A DNA stretch of 64,000 bases from Elusimicrobiota bacterium (GCA_041660925.1 JBAZVI010000003.1:62001-126000), one strand, 5' to 3'; positions 37,377 through 46,034 are shown, numbered from the stretch's first letter. The notes: generated by a model from the sequence alone, not told the origin. Numbers and translations: made by a program.

Positions 37377-38120
37377 TTAGAAGAGGCTCTCCGGGATGAT
37401 GACGACGTCGTTGGGCTGGAGGCGCAGGTCTTTGCTCTTGTCCCCGCGTTTGGTGATGGCCGTGATCTCGATGAGCAGGGTCTCGCTTCGGCCGTTGACG
37501 TTGCGGACGATGCGCGTGCGGTCGACGGCGGCGTAGGGCGTGAAGCCGCCGGCGAGCGTGACGGCCTCCAGGACCGTGAGCGGGGCCTCGGTGGGCAGCG
37601 GGTAGGAGCCGGGGTTCTTGACCTCTCCGAGGACGTAGACCTGCTTGTTGCCGTATTCCTGGATGAAGACGGAGACCTGGGGGTCGACGAGGTAGCGCTT
37701 GAGCTTCGCGAGCACCGCGGCCTCGGCCTCGGCGACCGTCAGGCCGGCCACCTTCACGGCTCCCGCCAGCGGCAGGGTGATGCCCCCCTCCGGGCTCACG
37801 CGGACTTTCCGGTCGAGGTCCTTCTCCTGATAGACCGTGATCTCGAGCAGGTCGGCGGGACCGACGCGGTAGGAGGTCTGCTTCTGCTGGACGAACTGGA
37901 GGGCGTTCTTGAGCGCGGCCTCCTCGGCCTGTTCTCGCCGGACGCCCTTGGGAGCGGCGGGCTTGTCGGCGGCCGGTGCGGCGGCGTCCGTCGCGGGCGG
38001 GACGGCGGCCGAGGCCGCCTTCGCCTCGGCGTCCTCGGAGGACGGGACGCGGACGCTCACGCAGCCGGCGAGCGGCAGGAGGCCGGCGAGCAGGAGCAGC
38101 GCGGAGAAGCGGCGCAGCAC
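37377..38120 (-). CDS. wza: Possible separate Wza-like lipoprotein from internal GTG
   Basis: An alternative start inside the previous frame. GTG 38120 gives a 247-residue protein that begins VLRRFSALLLLAGLLPLAGC, a textbook lipoprotein signal with the modified Cys at residue 20. It continues through the polysaccharide-export (SLBB) region to the stop codon at 37377. No strong ribosome site is visible upstream, but the KdsC coding region is translated through this point. It would form the outer-membrane export channel acting with the adjacent BY-kinase. Confidence 0.55.
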   Translation of the reverse strand: MLRRFSALLLLAGLLPLAGCVSVRVPSSEDAEAKAASAAVPPATDAAAPAADKPAAPKGVRREQAEEAALKNALQFVQQKQTSYRVGPADLLEITVYQEKDLDRKVRVSPEGGITLPLAGAVKVAGLTVAEAEAAVLAKLKRYLVDPQVSVFIQEYGNKQVYVLGEVKNPGSYPLPTEAPLTVLEAVTLAGGFTPYAAVDRTRIVRNVNGRSETLLIEITAITKRGDKSKDLRLQPNDVVIIPESLF

Positions 38121-38630
38121 GCCCGTCCAGGAGCCCCGGGACTTGAGGATGAGCTCGGCGACTTCGCGCACTGCGCCGTGCCCCCCGGGACGGCGGGTGA
38201 CGAGATGGGCGAAGCGCCGGACCTCGGCGCGGGCGTTGGGGACGCAGACCGCGAGGCCGGCGCGGCGCAGTACGGGGACATCGGGGAGGTCGTCGCCGAT
38301 GAAAGCCGCCTGCGAGGCCTTCAGGCCCGTCCGGCGCAGGATGTCCTCGAAGGCCGGGAGCTTCTCGAAGGTCCCGAGGACCACGTGGCGCATGCGCAGC
38401 ATCTTCGCTCGGCCGACCACCCCTTCGGACTTGCGGCCGCTGATGAGGCCCGTCTCGACGCCGTTCTCCGAGAGCCAGATGAGGGCGATGCCGTCCTGGC
38501 TGTCGAAGCCCTTGAGCTCGACGAGCTTCCCGTCGCCGCCGCCGAAATGGAAGAGCCGGCCGTCGGTGAGCACGCCGTCGACGTCCATCAGCAGGAGGCG
38601 GATGCGTCGGGCGCGCTCGCGGAGGGTCAT
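37377..38630 (-). CDS. KdsC-type phosphatase fused in frame to a Wza-type polysaccharide-export lipoprotein
   Basis: A 417-codon single frame. Residues 1-168 are a KdsC-like HAD phosphatase (MDVDGVLTDGRL with both catalytic Asp; GRKSEGV; IGDDLPDVPVL), which dephosphorylates KDO 8-phosphate. Its natural C-terminus runs straight into a lipoprotein signal (LRRFSALLLLAGLLPLAGC, Cys190), a Pro/Ala spacer and a Wza/BexD export domain (YRVGPADLLEITVYQ, GEVKNPGSYPLPT). A cytoplasmic enzyme cannot be part of an outer-membrane lipoprotein. An internal GTG at 38120 would start a perfect lipoprotein on its own, so two products are more likely than one. Confidence 0.85.
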   Translation of the reverse strand: MTLRERARRIRLLLMDVDGVLTDGRLFHFGGGDGKLVELKGFDSQDGIALIWLSENGVETGLISGRKSEGVVGRAKMLRMRHVVLGTFEKLPAFEDILRRTGLKASQAAFIGDDLPDVPVLRRAGLAVCVPNARAEVRRFAHLVTRRPGGHGAVREVAELILKSRGSWTGVLRRFSALLLLAGLLPLAGCVSVRVPSSEDAEAKAASAAVPPATDAAAPAADKPAAPKGVRREQAEEAALKNALQFVQQKQTSYRVGPADLLEITVYQEKDLDRKVRVSPEGGITLPLAGAVKVAGLTVAEAEAAVLAKLKRYLVDPQVSVFIQEYGNKQVYVLGEVKNPGSYPLPTEAPLTVLEAVTLAGGFTPYAAVDRTRIVRNVNGRSETLLIEITAITKRGDKSKDLRLQPNDVVIIPESLF

Positions 38631-39088
38631 CCGTCCTTCAGGAATTCCTTCTCGATGGCCTTGACCTTCTCCAGGCGCGTGCGGTGGCGGGTCGCGTCCG
38701 AGAAGCGGGCCTCGAGCCAGGCGTCGACGATCGCGAGCGCGAGAGAGGAGCCGACGACGCGCGCTCCGAGGCAGAGGACGTTGACGTCGTCGTCCTCGAC
38801 GCCCTGGCGGGCCGAGAAGGTGTCGTGGCAGAGCCCGGCGCGCACTCCGGGGAACTTGTTGGCGGCGACGCAGGCGCCGACCCCGCTGCCGCAGACCATG
38901 ATGCCCCGCTCGCAGTCTCCGGAGCGCACGGACGAGACGACCTTGCGCGCGTAGTCGGGGTAGTCGGCGGGAGGTTCGGACGCGTCCGTTCCGTGGTTCA
39001 TCACCACGTGTCCCTTCTGTTCGAGGTGCAGGTGGATGATCCGCTTCAATTCATAGCCGGCGTGGTCGGCGCCGATGGAGATCTTCAT
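38627..39088 (-). CDS. rpiB: Ribose-5-phosphate isomerase B (RpiB/LacAB family)
   Basis: A 153-residue enzyme that interconverts ribose 5-phosphate and ribulose 5-phosphate. Motifs: GADHAGYELK (phosphate and substrate site) and GIMVCGSGVGACVAANKFPGV with the catalytic Cys at about residue 65; HDTFSARQG and DVNVLCLGARVVG follow. Length is normal. It overlaps the kdsC frame by 4 nt and the BadF-like gene by 4 nt. Beside KdsC one normally finds KdsD, so RpiB may instead feed pentose phosphate toward KDO synthesis; that is inference. Confidence 0.93.
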   Translation of the reverse strand: MKISIGADHAGYELKRIIHLHLEQKGHVVMNHGTDASEPPADYPDYARKVVSSVRSGDCERGIMVCGSGVGACVAANKFPGVRAGLCHDTFSARQGVEDDDVNVLCLGARVVGSSLALAIVDAWLEARFSDATRHRTRLEKVKAIEKEFLKDG

Positions 39089-39882
39089 GGCTGGGAGTCT
39101 AGCAAACTCAAGGCGGCTTCCTCCGGCGGCGGCCCGGGCGGCAGAACGCGGAAGCGCAGCGAGCGTCCGGCCAGGGCCCGGCGGAACTCCCGCGCGAAGA
39201 GCGGGCTGCGGAAGAGCCCCCCCGCGGCGGCGAGCGGGACCGGCGGGCGCAGGCGCAGAGCGCGGGCGGAGCTCTCGGCGAGCGCGGCGAGGTCGGCGCA
39301 GGCCGTGCGGACGATCCTTCGCGCGCGGGCGTCGCGCGGCGCGCGCCGCAGCACCTCGCGGGCACGGGCGGCCACCGCCCGGACGGGGGCCGGCTTCTTG
39401 ACCGCGCGCAGGGCCGCCGGCTCGGGCCCGAGCCGCAGCCAGGCGCGGCCCATCCAGAAGGCCGAGCCCTCGTCGCCGAGCAGCGCGCCGAGGCCTCCGA
39501 AGCGGCCGACCTTCCCGCCGGGTCCGCGTCCGTAGGCGGCCGAGCCGGTGCCCGCGACGAGCAGCAGGCCCGGAGCGTCCCCGAAGGCGGCGCTGCGGGC
39601 GAGCTCGAGGTCGGAGAGCACGAGGGCTTTCCGGGCGAGGGGGCGCAGGCGCGCGCGCAGCGCGGCCTTCTCCCGCGGGAGCCAGACGCCGCGCGCGCCG
39701 AGCACGAGGCGTTCGACGCGGCGCAGCCCGAGTCGCCGCAAGGCGCGGGCGAGGGAGCGCTCCACGGGGTCGCCGAGCCGGAAGGGGATGCGCGTGCGCA
39801 GGAGGGCGCGGCGGCCGGGGACGCGGACGGCGACGCGCAGCCAGGTCCCGCCGACGTCGGCGGAGCAGACCGCTCCGGTCAT
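39085..39882 (-). CDS. BadF/BadG-type ATPase, N-acetylglucosamine-kinase-like
   Basis: A 265-residue member of the ASKHA sugar-kinase/BadF fold. The phosphate-1 loop is SADVGGTWLRVAV (about residues 7-19). The central motif is LLLVAGTGSAAYGRGPGGKVGRFGGLGALLGDEGSAFWMG (seen as AGTGSAAYG near 109 and GDEGSAFWMG near 135), followed by VPLAAAGGLFRSP. This matches GlcNAc kinases and 2-hydroxyglutaryl-CoA dehydratase activators; with no dehydratase nearby, a sugar kinase is favoured. It is translationally coupled to rpiB and the upstream lipoprotein gene. Confidence 0.75.
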   Translation of the reverse strand: MTGAVCSADVGGTWLRVAVRVPGRRALLRTRIPFRLGDPVERSLARALRRLGLRRVERLVLGARGVWLPREKAALRARLRPLARKALVLSDLELARSAAFGDAPGLLLVAGTGSAAYGRGPGGKVGRFGGLGALLGDEGSAFWMGRAWLRLGPEPAALRAVKKPAPVRAVAARAREVLRRAPRDARARRIVRTACADLAALAESSARALRLRPPVPLAAAGGLFRSPLFAREFRRALAGRSLRFRVLPPGPPPEEAALSLLDSQP

Positions 39883-40544
39883 GGGACGGGCTTGTAGGCG
39901 GGGAGGCGCTCGCGCTCGCCCTGCACGCGCAGGAGCGCCTGTTCGAGCGAGCGGGCCCAGCTGATGGCGCTGTCGCGCATATCCTGGGGGACCTTGGGGT
40001 CCATCATCATCCCGATGACCTCTTCGACGAGGAGGCGCCGCGTCGCGACGCTGGCGTCGAAGCGGACGATGACCTTCGGCCTCTCCCCCCGCTCGTAGGG
40101 CAGGAGCTGGATCTCGAGGACTCCCAGCGGGACGACGCGCTTGGGGCGGACGTCGAGCTCGTCGAGGCGCAGGATGTCGCGGGGGAAGGGGACGCGGTAG
40201 GAGCGGCCCTGGACGACGACGCGCAGCTGCGGCTGGGCGGTCCCGAAGAGGTTGCGCGTGGGCCCGAGGCGGTAGACGCCCGGCTCGATGCGCAGCAGCT
40301 GAGCCCGTCCTGGGCGCAGGTCCAGGGCGTAGCGCTCGTCCTCCGATTCGAGGTTGATGCTGCCGGCTCCGTCCTTCGTCTCTCCGGAAGGCGCGAGGAC
40401 CCTGCAGCCGACGATGACCGAGGAGAAGCCGAGGCTGGATTCGGCGTAGCGGATCGGGGAGGTCCCGCGGCAGGCCGCGAGGCCGAAGAGGGAGGCCGCG
40501 AAGAGGGCCGCGCTCGCTCGGAAGACGGTCGGGCGTCGTTCCAT
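39879..40544 (-). CDS. Predicted lipoprotein, first gene of the polysaccharide-export run
   Basis: A 221-residue protein from ATG 40544. A lipobox LFGLAAC lies near residue 24. The body is beta-rich (RYALDLRPGRAQLLRIEPGVYRLG, VVVQGRSYRVPF), then a C-terminal helical part (DMRDSAISWARSLEQALLRVQ). No known family is recognised. A GTG at 40550 would add two codons but lies about at the predicted transcription start. The promoter has TTGTTT-17-TATACT with GTAACA in the spacer. Confidence 0.7.
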   Translation of the reverse strand: MERRPTVFRASAALFAASLFGLAACRGTSPIRYAESSLGFSSVIVGCRVLAPSGETKDGAGSINLESEDERYALDLRPGRAQLLRIEPGVYRLGPTRNLFGTAQPQLRVVVQGRSYRVPFPRDILRLDELDVRPKRVVPLGVLEIQLLPYERGERPKVIVRFDASVATRRLLVEEVIGMMMDPKVPQDMRDSAISWARSLEQALLRVQGERERLPAYKPVP

Positions 40545-40555
40545 ACGCACGCGCG

Positions 40556-40584
40556 AGTATAGCGCATCACTGTTACGGAAACAA
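40556..40584 (-). promoter_or_regulatory. Promoter of the polysaccharide-export run with shared motif
   Basis: On the minus strand, TTGTTT (40584-40579), 17-nt spacer beginning CCGTAACA, TATACT (40561-40556). The GTAACA lies at the same offset as in the promoters at 2502 and 31889. TGTT and AACA form a 4-bp inverted repeat over the -35. Confidence 0.7.
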
Positions 40585-40622
40585 TGCCGGCGCCTCCAGC
40601 GCTTCCCGTAAATGTCGAGGCG

Positions 40623-40668
40623 CCCCTCACCCCCCGATTCCCCCTCTCCCGCACGGCGGGCGAGGGGG
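40623..40668 (-). repeat. Dispersed palindromic repeat, copy 2
   Basis: CCCCTCACCCCCCGATT (40623-40639), then a stem-loop CCCCCTC-T-CCCGC / GCGGG-c-GAGGGGG (40640-40668). It is the same element as at 16699-16748 in the opposite orientation. It lies between the lipoprotein promoter and mazG. Confidence 0.6.
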
Positions 40669-40723
40669 CTGTCGAGTGTACGGATTATGTCCAGAATTCC
40701 CGCATATGATATCTTCTCTTCAC

Positions 40724-41149
40724 ATGAAGCCGATGGACCGACTCATCGCCGTCGTGGACCGCCTGCGCGGACCGGGCGGCTGCCCCTGGGACCGCGCCCA
40801 GGACCACCGCTCCCTCATCCGCTACCTGCGCGAGGAGACCCGGGAGCTCGAGCACGCCCTGCGCCGGGGCGAGTGGCACGAGATCGAGGAGGAGCTCGGC
40901 GACGTGCTCCTGCAGGTGCTCCTGCACGCGCGCATCGAGTCGGAGAAGGGGCGCTTCAGCATACAGGACGTCGCCCGCGCGCAGGCGCTCAAGCTGGTTC
41001 GCCGGCACCCCCACGTGTTCGGCGGCCGCGCCCGCGTGCGGACCGCCGGCGAGGTCCTCGCCATCTGGCAGGACGTCAAGACGCGCGAAAAGACCCTCCG
41101 CCGCCGCGACGTCCGGCGGCGCGCGGTCCGCAAGCGCACGTCTCAGTAG
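40724..41149 (+). CDS. mazG: MazG-family nucleotide pyrophosphohydrolase (short form)
   Basis: A 141-residue protein, a single-domain MazG compared with the two-domain form of about 260 residues in E. coli. The motif set is GGCPWDRAQDHRSL, then EETRELEHAL and EELGDVLLQVLLHARIE, which carry the metal-binding E-E-x-x-E/E-x-x-D residues; FSIQDVA and RRHPHVFGG follow. It hydrolyses NTPs to NMPs and pyrophosphate, clearing aberrant nucleotides. ATG 40724 is chosen because the homologous region begins there; ATG 40733 is possible. The C-terminus is Arg/Lys-rich. Confidence 0.85.
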   Translation: MKPMDRLIAVVDRLRGPGGCPWDRAQDHRSLIRYLREETRELEHALRRGEWHEIEEELGDVLLQVLLHARIESEKGRFSIQDVARAQALKLVRRHPHVFGGRARVRTAGEVLAIWQDVKTREKTLRRRDVRRRAVRKRTSQ

Positions 41150-43263
41150 CGGAGATTCCCGAGTTCCGTTCCGGGGTAGTAGGCCTGCAGGATCTCGGCG
41201 TAGGTCTGTCCGTACTCCGCGCGGCCCATCGCGCCGGACTGGCACATCCCCACGCCGTGCCCCCACCCCCCGCCGTAGAAGGTGAAGACCTTCGGCTTGC
41301 CGTCCTTGCCGTACTCGGTGTCCACCACGAAGAGTCCGGAGCGCTGGGAGCCGTCGCCGAGGAGGCCGCGGATGGCGATCTCCTTGGTGACGACCTTCGT
41401 CGCTTTCGAGCCCCGGACCGCCACCGCGTTGAGGTGGCCCGAGCGCGAGCGCGTGAGCGTGCGGACGGCGAGCAGCTTGCCGACCTTCAGGGTACGGTTG
41501 ATGTGCTCCTCGAGGTCTTCGGCGGTGATGACGCGCGTCCAGCGGAAGTGCGAGGGGTGCACGTAGCTCGAGCCGCGGCAGAAGGCGCTCGGCCGCGAGC
41601 GCAGCCACAGGCGCAGGGTCCAGGGCGAGTAGGGACGCTCGATCGCGCCGGGAGCGTCGAGGACGCCCTTCCAGTACGGCACGTCCCCCCAGCCCTGGAG
41701 CTCCTTGCCGCTTTGGGTGTGCCCGCCGCAGTTGGAGGCGTAGAGGACGTGCGCGATGCGGCCTCCGTAGGCGGCGACGCGTCCGCGCGTGGCCTCGACG
41801 ACGGCGCGCGAGCGCGCGTTCTCGTTGCGCACGCCCCAGTACACCTGGCAGTGCTGGCCGTCGCAGATGTCGAAGCCGTCCCTGGCGTGGCGCTTGGTGA
41901 CGGTCTTGATGAAGAGCGCGTGACTGCGCGCGACGACGGCCTGGGCCTTGAGCGCCTCCATCGGCGAGCCGATGGGCATCTCGGAGGCGAGCACCCCGTG
42001 GGTATAGCTCTCGAGGTCGACGACGTTGACGAGGCTCAGGCCGCGGCGCATGAGGGCGACCTCGATCTCTCCGCGCAGGGGCCGGTCGCCCCCGCCGCGG
42101 GAGGAGGAGCCGTAGTCGGCGGGGACGTCGCGCAGGACCGTGACGCCGCCGGACGCGGCGTCGGGGCGGATGCGCAGGGAGCGGCTCGAGACGGCGCGTC
42201 GATGCCCGTTCTCGTCGAAGATTTCGATGCGCGAGGCCTTCTTCCCCGGGCGGATCTTCCAGGTCTCCCCGCGCGGCCCGGAGACGAGGAGCTTCCCGGT
42301 CTTCCCCTCGATGATGTTGAAGGCCCGGGTGCAGCGGAAGGCGAGCTCGCGCCGCGGCAGCGGCTTCCCCAGCCCGCTCGTGCCCAGCCCGACCCGGAGC
42401 ACGGGGAGGCGGCCGACCGGCGGCAGCGGCGGCCCCAGCGGTTCGGCCTCCGCGCTCGTCTTCGGGGCCCCGCCGTTGGGGCGGGGTGCGTCCTCGGGCT
42501 CGGGCCGCGAGGATTCGATCGCGCGCTTGCTCACCCCGGCCAGCATTCCGCGGAACTTGCGGTTGCGGGGGTCGCTGTCCTGCAGGTGCATGACCTGCTT
42601 CCAGGCCTCGTAGAAGCGGTTCGAGCGCAGGTAGGCGCGTCCGAGCTGGTAGCGGGCGGTCGTGAAGTAGGAGTCCTTCTGCACGGCCCGCCGGTAGGCC
42701 TCGATGGAGCCGTCGCGGTCGCCGGCCGTCTCGCGCGCCTTCCCGAGCCAGTAGTGCGCCAGCGAGAGCTCGGGGGCGGTCTCGGCGGCCGTCTCGAGCG
42801 CGGCGGCGGCCTTGCGCGGCTCCCCGAGCGTGAGCCAGGCCCGCCCGCGCGCGATGAAGGCGTAGGGGTCGGGCGGGGCGTTGGAGATGAAGGCGTCGAG
42901 GACCTCGAGGGTGCGCGTGGCGCGCCCGAGGCGGAACTCGGCCTCCGCGAGCGCGGTGCGGACCTCCTGGTCCTGCGGCGCGAGCTCGAGCGCCTCGGCG
43001 AACCATTCGGCCGAGCGCCGGGCGTCGCCGATCTCCGCCTGCACGATGGCGCCGTTGACCCAGGCCTCGAGGTTCTTCGGGTCGGCGCGCACGGCCTTCA
43101 GGTAGTTCTCGAGGGCCTTCGGATGGTCTCCGGTGTAGTAAAGCCGGTGCCCCTCGAGGACGTTCGTCTGGGGCAGGGGGCCGGGCGCCTGCGCCGGCGA
43201 GAGCGGCGCCGCCGAGAGGTGGAAGAGGTACGCGCACGCCAGCACGCCCGCGATATGTCGCAC
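41143..43263 (-). CDS. TPR-repeat and SpoIID/LytB-domain cell-wall protein
   Basis: A 706-residue secreted protein. A signal peptide (RHIAGVLACAYLFHLSAAPLSPAQA) is followed by about five TPR repeats (residues 35-210: AWVNGAIVQAEIGDARRSAEWF, ARYQLGRAYLRSNRFYEAWKQ). The C-terminal SpoIID domain (about 400-690) includes VVDLESYTHGVLASEMP, ALKAQAVVARSHAL and GGGWGHGVGMCQSGAMGRA. SpoIID enzymes are peptidoglycan lytic transglycosylases. GTG 43263 lies 9 nt after TATACT (43278-43273), matching the leaderless pattern. A longer start at ATG 43317 would add 18 residues ahead of the signal peptide. Its end is 7 nt inside mazG, converging. Confidence 0.85.
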   Translation of the reverse strand: MRHIAGVLACAYLFHLSAAPLSPAQAPGPLPQTNVLEGHRLYYTGDHPKALENYLKAVRADPKNLEAWVNGAIVQAEIGDARRSAEWFAEALELAPQDQEVRTALAEAEFRLGRATRTLEVLDAFISNAPPDPYAFIARGRAWLTLGEPRKAAAALETAAETAPELSLAHYWLGKARETAGDRDGSIEAYRRAVQKDSYFTTARYQLGRAYLRSNRFYEAWKQVMHLQDSDPRNRKFRGMLAGVSKRAIESSRPEPEDAPRPNGGAPKTSAEAEPLGPPLPPVGRLPVLRVGLGTSGLGKPLPRRELAFRCTRAFNIIEGKTGKLLVSGPRGETWKIRPGKKASRIEIFDENGHRRAVSSRSLRIRPDAASGGVTVLRDVPADYGSSSRGGGDRPLRGEIEVALMRRGLSLVNVVDLESYTHGVLASEMPIGSPMEALKAQAVVARSHALFIKTVTKRHARDGFDICDGQHCQVYWGVRNENARSRAVVEATRGRVAAYGGRIAHVLYASNCGGHTQSGKELQGWGDVPYWKGVLDAPGAIERPYSPWTLRLWLRSRPSAFCRGSSYVHPSHFRWTRVITAEDLEEHINRTLKVGKLLAVRTLTRSRSGHLNAVAVRGSKATKVVTKEIAIRGLLGDGSQRSGLFVVDTEYGKDGKPKVFTFYGGGWGHGVGMCQSGAMGRAEYGQTYAEILQAYYPGTELGNLRY

Positions 43264-43498
43264 TCGCGCGAGAGTATACCCGCGCGCTGTTAAATTACTG
43301 TGGCGAGCGCCGCTCATCGCCTCATGTTATAAATTTGTCCGCTCCCCTCGCCCGGAGAGAACCGATCGTTTGCGTCGAGCCCGCATCCGGCAACAACGCC
43401 GGCTAGGGCGCAAGATCGGACGAACCTGCGTCAAGGACCCATGGAACGGGACGAAGGCGCGGCTACAATCGTGGCATGCGGCGGATAAGGCACGCGAG

Positions 43499-46018
43499 AT
43501 GACTCTTCGACGGCGATTCCAGGCATCGATGGCCCTCATCCTGTTCCTGGACGTGCCGGGGACCGGTTTCTATTCCGTTTGGGCGCAGTCGATCCCCCGA
43601 CAGGTCCCGACGCAAGGCCTCGTCGCTCCCCTCCAGGTCGTCCCTTCCGTTTCTGCGAGTGCGGATATCGGCGGTGGAGCGGGGCTCTCCCTCGGGGTCT
43701 CCCACCAGGCTCCGCTCGTGCCGGTCCGCTTCGACGTCCTGCCGAAGCTCGATATCCAGCCTCGGGCCATGCCGCCCGCCGCGAGCGCAGGCGTTCCCAT
43801 CGGGCTCCTCGGGGCGGAGGCAACGCGAATCCCGCTCGCGGACGGAGCTCTTCCGATTTTTGCGGCGTGGAGCCGGCTTGCAGCGCGCAAGGAGAGCCCG
43901 CAGGACGGGGCGTTCCCCGTGCGGACGAAGTTCTCGGACGGAACGACCCCGACGCGAACAGGGGTGCGCCGGCTCGCCGGCGTTCTGCCTTCGGCGTTCT
44001 CGTTTCAGCAGGCTCTGAGCGCGCTTGCGGCATGGGGTTCGCCCTCTGAGGCCTCCCCCGCGGCGGCGGCCTATGCGATGCCGCTCGTCGTCTCGCGGCG
44101 GTCGACGACGCGGTCGGACGACGCTCCGGCGGATGCGACGGTCCTGAGTCGACGTGCTCTTCCCATACCCCCGGAGCCGGCTCGCGCGCGAGCGGAGGTC
44201 CTGGATGCCGCCTATCGCTCTCGCCATCGGGAGGCCGCGGTCAAAACCGCCCTGGGGTACGCCGGTCTCTCGCTGCTGACCGCGATGAGCGCGTATCTTT
44301 TTCACATCGCCGCGTGTTCGATCGCTCCGGGATATCTCCTTGCCTGCTTCCTCGGGCTCATGGTCCTGATGTTTGCACCTGGGGGCGGGACGGACAACTC
44401 CTTCACGGAGATGGACGAGCCGAGCAGAGCCGAACTCGAGCCTTTGGTCGGGGCTCTCGCTGCTCGGGCGTCCGTGGCGGTTCCGCGGCTGCTGCGTTCG
44501 GACTCCGAGGGGCCGAATGCCATGGTCGTGGGCGTGCCCCTCCCCTTCACGCGGGCGAGGACGCGTATGGCCTTCACCCGGAGCATTCTGCGGGCGGTCT
44601 CTCCCGACGGGTTGGGGGCGGTCGTCGGGCACGAGCTCACGCATCTGCGCAACGGCGACATGCCTCGGCAGATCTTGTCCTCCCTCATCGTGGTCGCGGG
44701 GACGGTCCTGTCCTACGCCGCGCTCTCCGCTCCGGCGTCCTGGGTCACCGCCGCGGCGTTCTGCGGACTCGTTGCCGCGGCGTTCATCCACGCGGCGATC
44801 CTGCGGGAAAGCGAGAGCCTGGCGGATTTCGGTTCGGCGAGGCTCATGGGCGACGCCGATCCGATGTCCCGGAGCTTGCTGCGGCTCGATATTTGGAATC
44901 GCGTCGTGCGCGGGGAGAATGCGGCGCCCGTCAAAGCCTATACGTTCGCCGCGCTCCTCCAGGCGCATCCTCCGGTTCTCGCGCGCGTCGAATCCCTGCG
45001 CCGCTTGCAGACGCCCGGGGCTCCGCGACAGTCCGCTGCGCTCGGAGCGCGAGGGGGATGGCGGAGCTCAAGCATCCCTCTGCTGCACCTCCTCCTGGCG
45101 CCGGTCCTGGTCGCGGCGGGTGCGGCCGTCGGGGTCTCCGTGGGCGTCAGCATGGCGGCGGCCCTTCTCCTCGAAGGAGTCGCGATGCTCGCCGTCAAGC
45201 GATCGACCGCCCGTCGGGGAGGCGACGCATCGGCGCTCGCCCAGGACCGGCTTCAAGCCTACCTGAGCCATCCCGACCTCGTGCTCAGGCGTTGGAGCGC
45301 CCAGGCCCTGCGTTCGGCCGCGTTCCGCGCAGAATCCATATCGATCCTTCGCGGATTGCGGCGAGCGCTCCGGGACGCGCTCGGACGTGAGGAGGACGCC
45401 GGCGTCCAGGCGGAGCTTCGTTCCGCTGAAAGGCGCGCGCAGGCGCGCGAGCGCGCGGTGCTCAAGAAATCCGCCTCAAAGGAGGCCGGTTTCGAAAAAA
45501 GCATGGATTTCCTGAGCCGCATGCGGTCGCTTTCGACGGAAACGGCCGTGCCGCTCGATGAATCCTCCGCGGGCAGGCTCGGAAAGCCTTCGTTGGAATT
45601 CTATCGCGTCGATTCCGAGGATCGACGTCCCTATTTCAGCGGTCCATGGCTGATGCGGGGAGAGAGTTCGCATCTGTATGTCTTCTTCTATTCCGACGCG
45701 TCCACGGGGAAGATTTTCGTCTCAAAGTCCTTCTGGCGGGAACTCTCCCCCCGAGAGCGCATCGGCCTGCTCGTCCGCGAGCGGATGATGCTCGACGCCC
45801 GCAAGAAGTTCGTCGCGGAGGGCGGGATCTGGACGACGGAGAATCCCGACACGGTCTCCATTTTGAAGGGGATCGACGCCGAAGCTCGTTCCTACGGCTT
45901 CGACGCTGCGCGCCTTGCGAAGATCGGGGCGCGCCTGACCGACGAGACTCACGCGGAGGAGAAACGCGTCGCGAAAGAGCGCCGCGAGGAAGAAAAGCGT
46001 CGGGGACGCCGCGGCTGA
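43499..46018 (+). CDS. M48-family metallopeptidase with secreted N-terminal region
   Basis: An 839-residue membrane protease. Residues 1-31 are a signal peptide ending VWAQ. About 200 residues rich in Pro, Val and Ala follow. Membrane helices lie at about 250-295. The M48 domain carries zinc motif HELTH (378-382) and the third ligand in ESLAD (439-443), with two membrane helices between them. After residue 510 come further membrane helices and a C-terminal domain of about 270 residues, ending in a Lys/Arg/Glu-rich tail. It resembles HtpX-like quality-control peptidases. Codon use is visibly less GC-biased than in the neighbours, hinting at later acquisition. Confidence 0.82.
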   Translation: MTLRRRFQASMALILFLDVPGTGFYSVWAQSIPRQVPTQGLVAPLQVVPSVSASADIGGGAGLSLGVSHQAPLVPVRFDVLPKLDIQPRAMPPAASAGVPIGLLGAEATRIPLADGALPIFAAWSRLAARKESPQDGAFPVRTKFSDGTTPTRTGVRRLAGVLPSAFSFQQALSALAAWGSPSEASPAAAAYAMPLVVSRRSTTRSDDAPADATVLSRRALPIPPEPARARAEVLDAAYRSRHREAAVKTALGYAGLSLLTAMSAYLFHIAACSIAPGYLLACFLGLMVLMFAPGGGTDNSFTEMDEPSRAELEPLVGALAARASVAVPRLLRSDSEGPNAMVVGVPLPFTRARTRMAFTRSILRAVSPDGLGAVVGHELTHLRNGDMPRQILSSLIVVAGTVLSYAALSAPASWVTAAAFCGLVAAAFIHAAILRESESLADFGSARLMGDADPMSRSLLRLDIWNRVVRGENAAPVKAYTFAALLQAHPPVLARVESLRRLQTPGAPRQSAALGARGGWRSSSIPLLHLLLAPVLVAAGAAVGVSVGVSMAAALLLEGVAMLAVKRSTARRGGDASALAQDRLQAYLSHPDLVLRRWSAQALRSAAFRAESISILRGLRRALRDALGREEDAGVQAELRSAERRAQARERAVLKKSASKEAGFEKSMDFLSRMRSLSTETAVPLDESSAGRLGKPSLEFYRVDSEDRRPYFSGPWLMRGESSHLYVFFYSDASTGKIFVSKSFWRELSPRERIGLLVRERMMLDARKKFVAEGGIWTTENPDTVSILKGIDAEARSYGFDAARLAKIGARLTDETHAEEKRVAKERREEEKRRGRRG

Positions 46019-46034
46019 GCGAAGGGAATCGAAC
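46019..46034 (+). repeat. 16-nt copy of the tRNA-Gly 3' region
   Basis: GCGAAGGGAATCGAAC follows the peptidase stop codon directly and is identical to 46302-46317 inside the tRNA-Gly gene, in the same orientation. A direct repeat of a tRNA 3' half looks like an attachment-site remnant. The 267 nt between the copies hold no gene. Confidence 0.5.

Noticed and set aside
43370..43498. Upstream extension of the M48 peptidase from TTG 43370
   Set aside because: The added residues are Arg-rich and precede a good signal peptide; a -10-like TACAAT (43464-43469) lies inside the extension.
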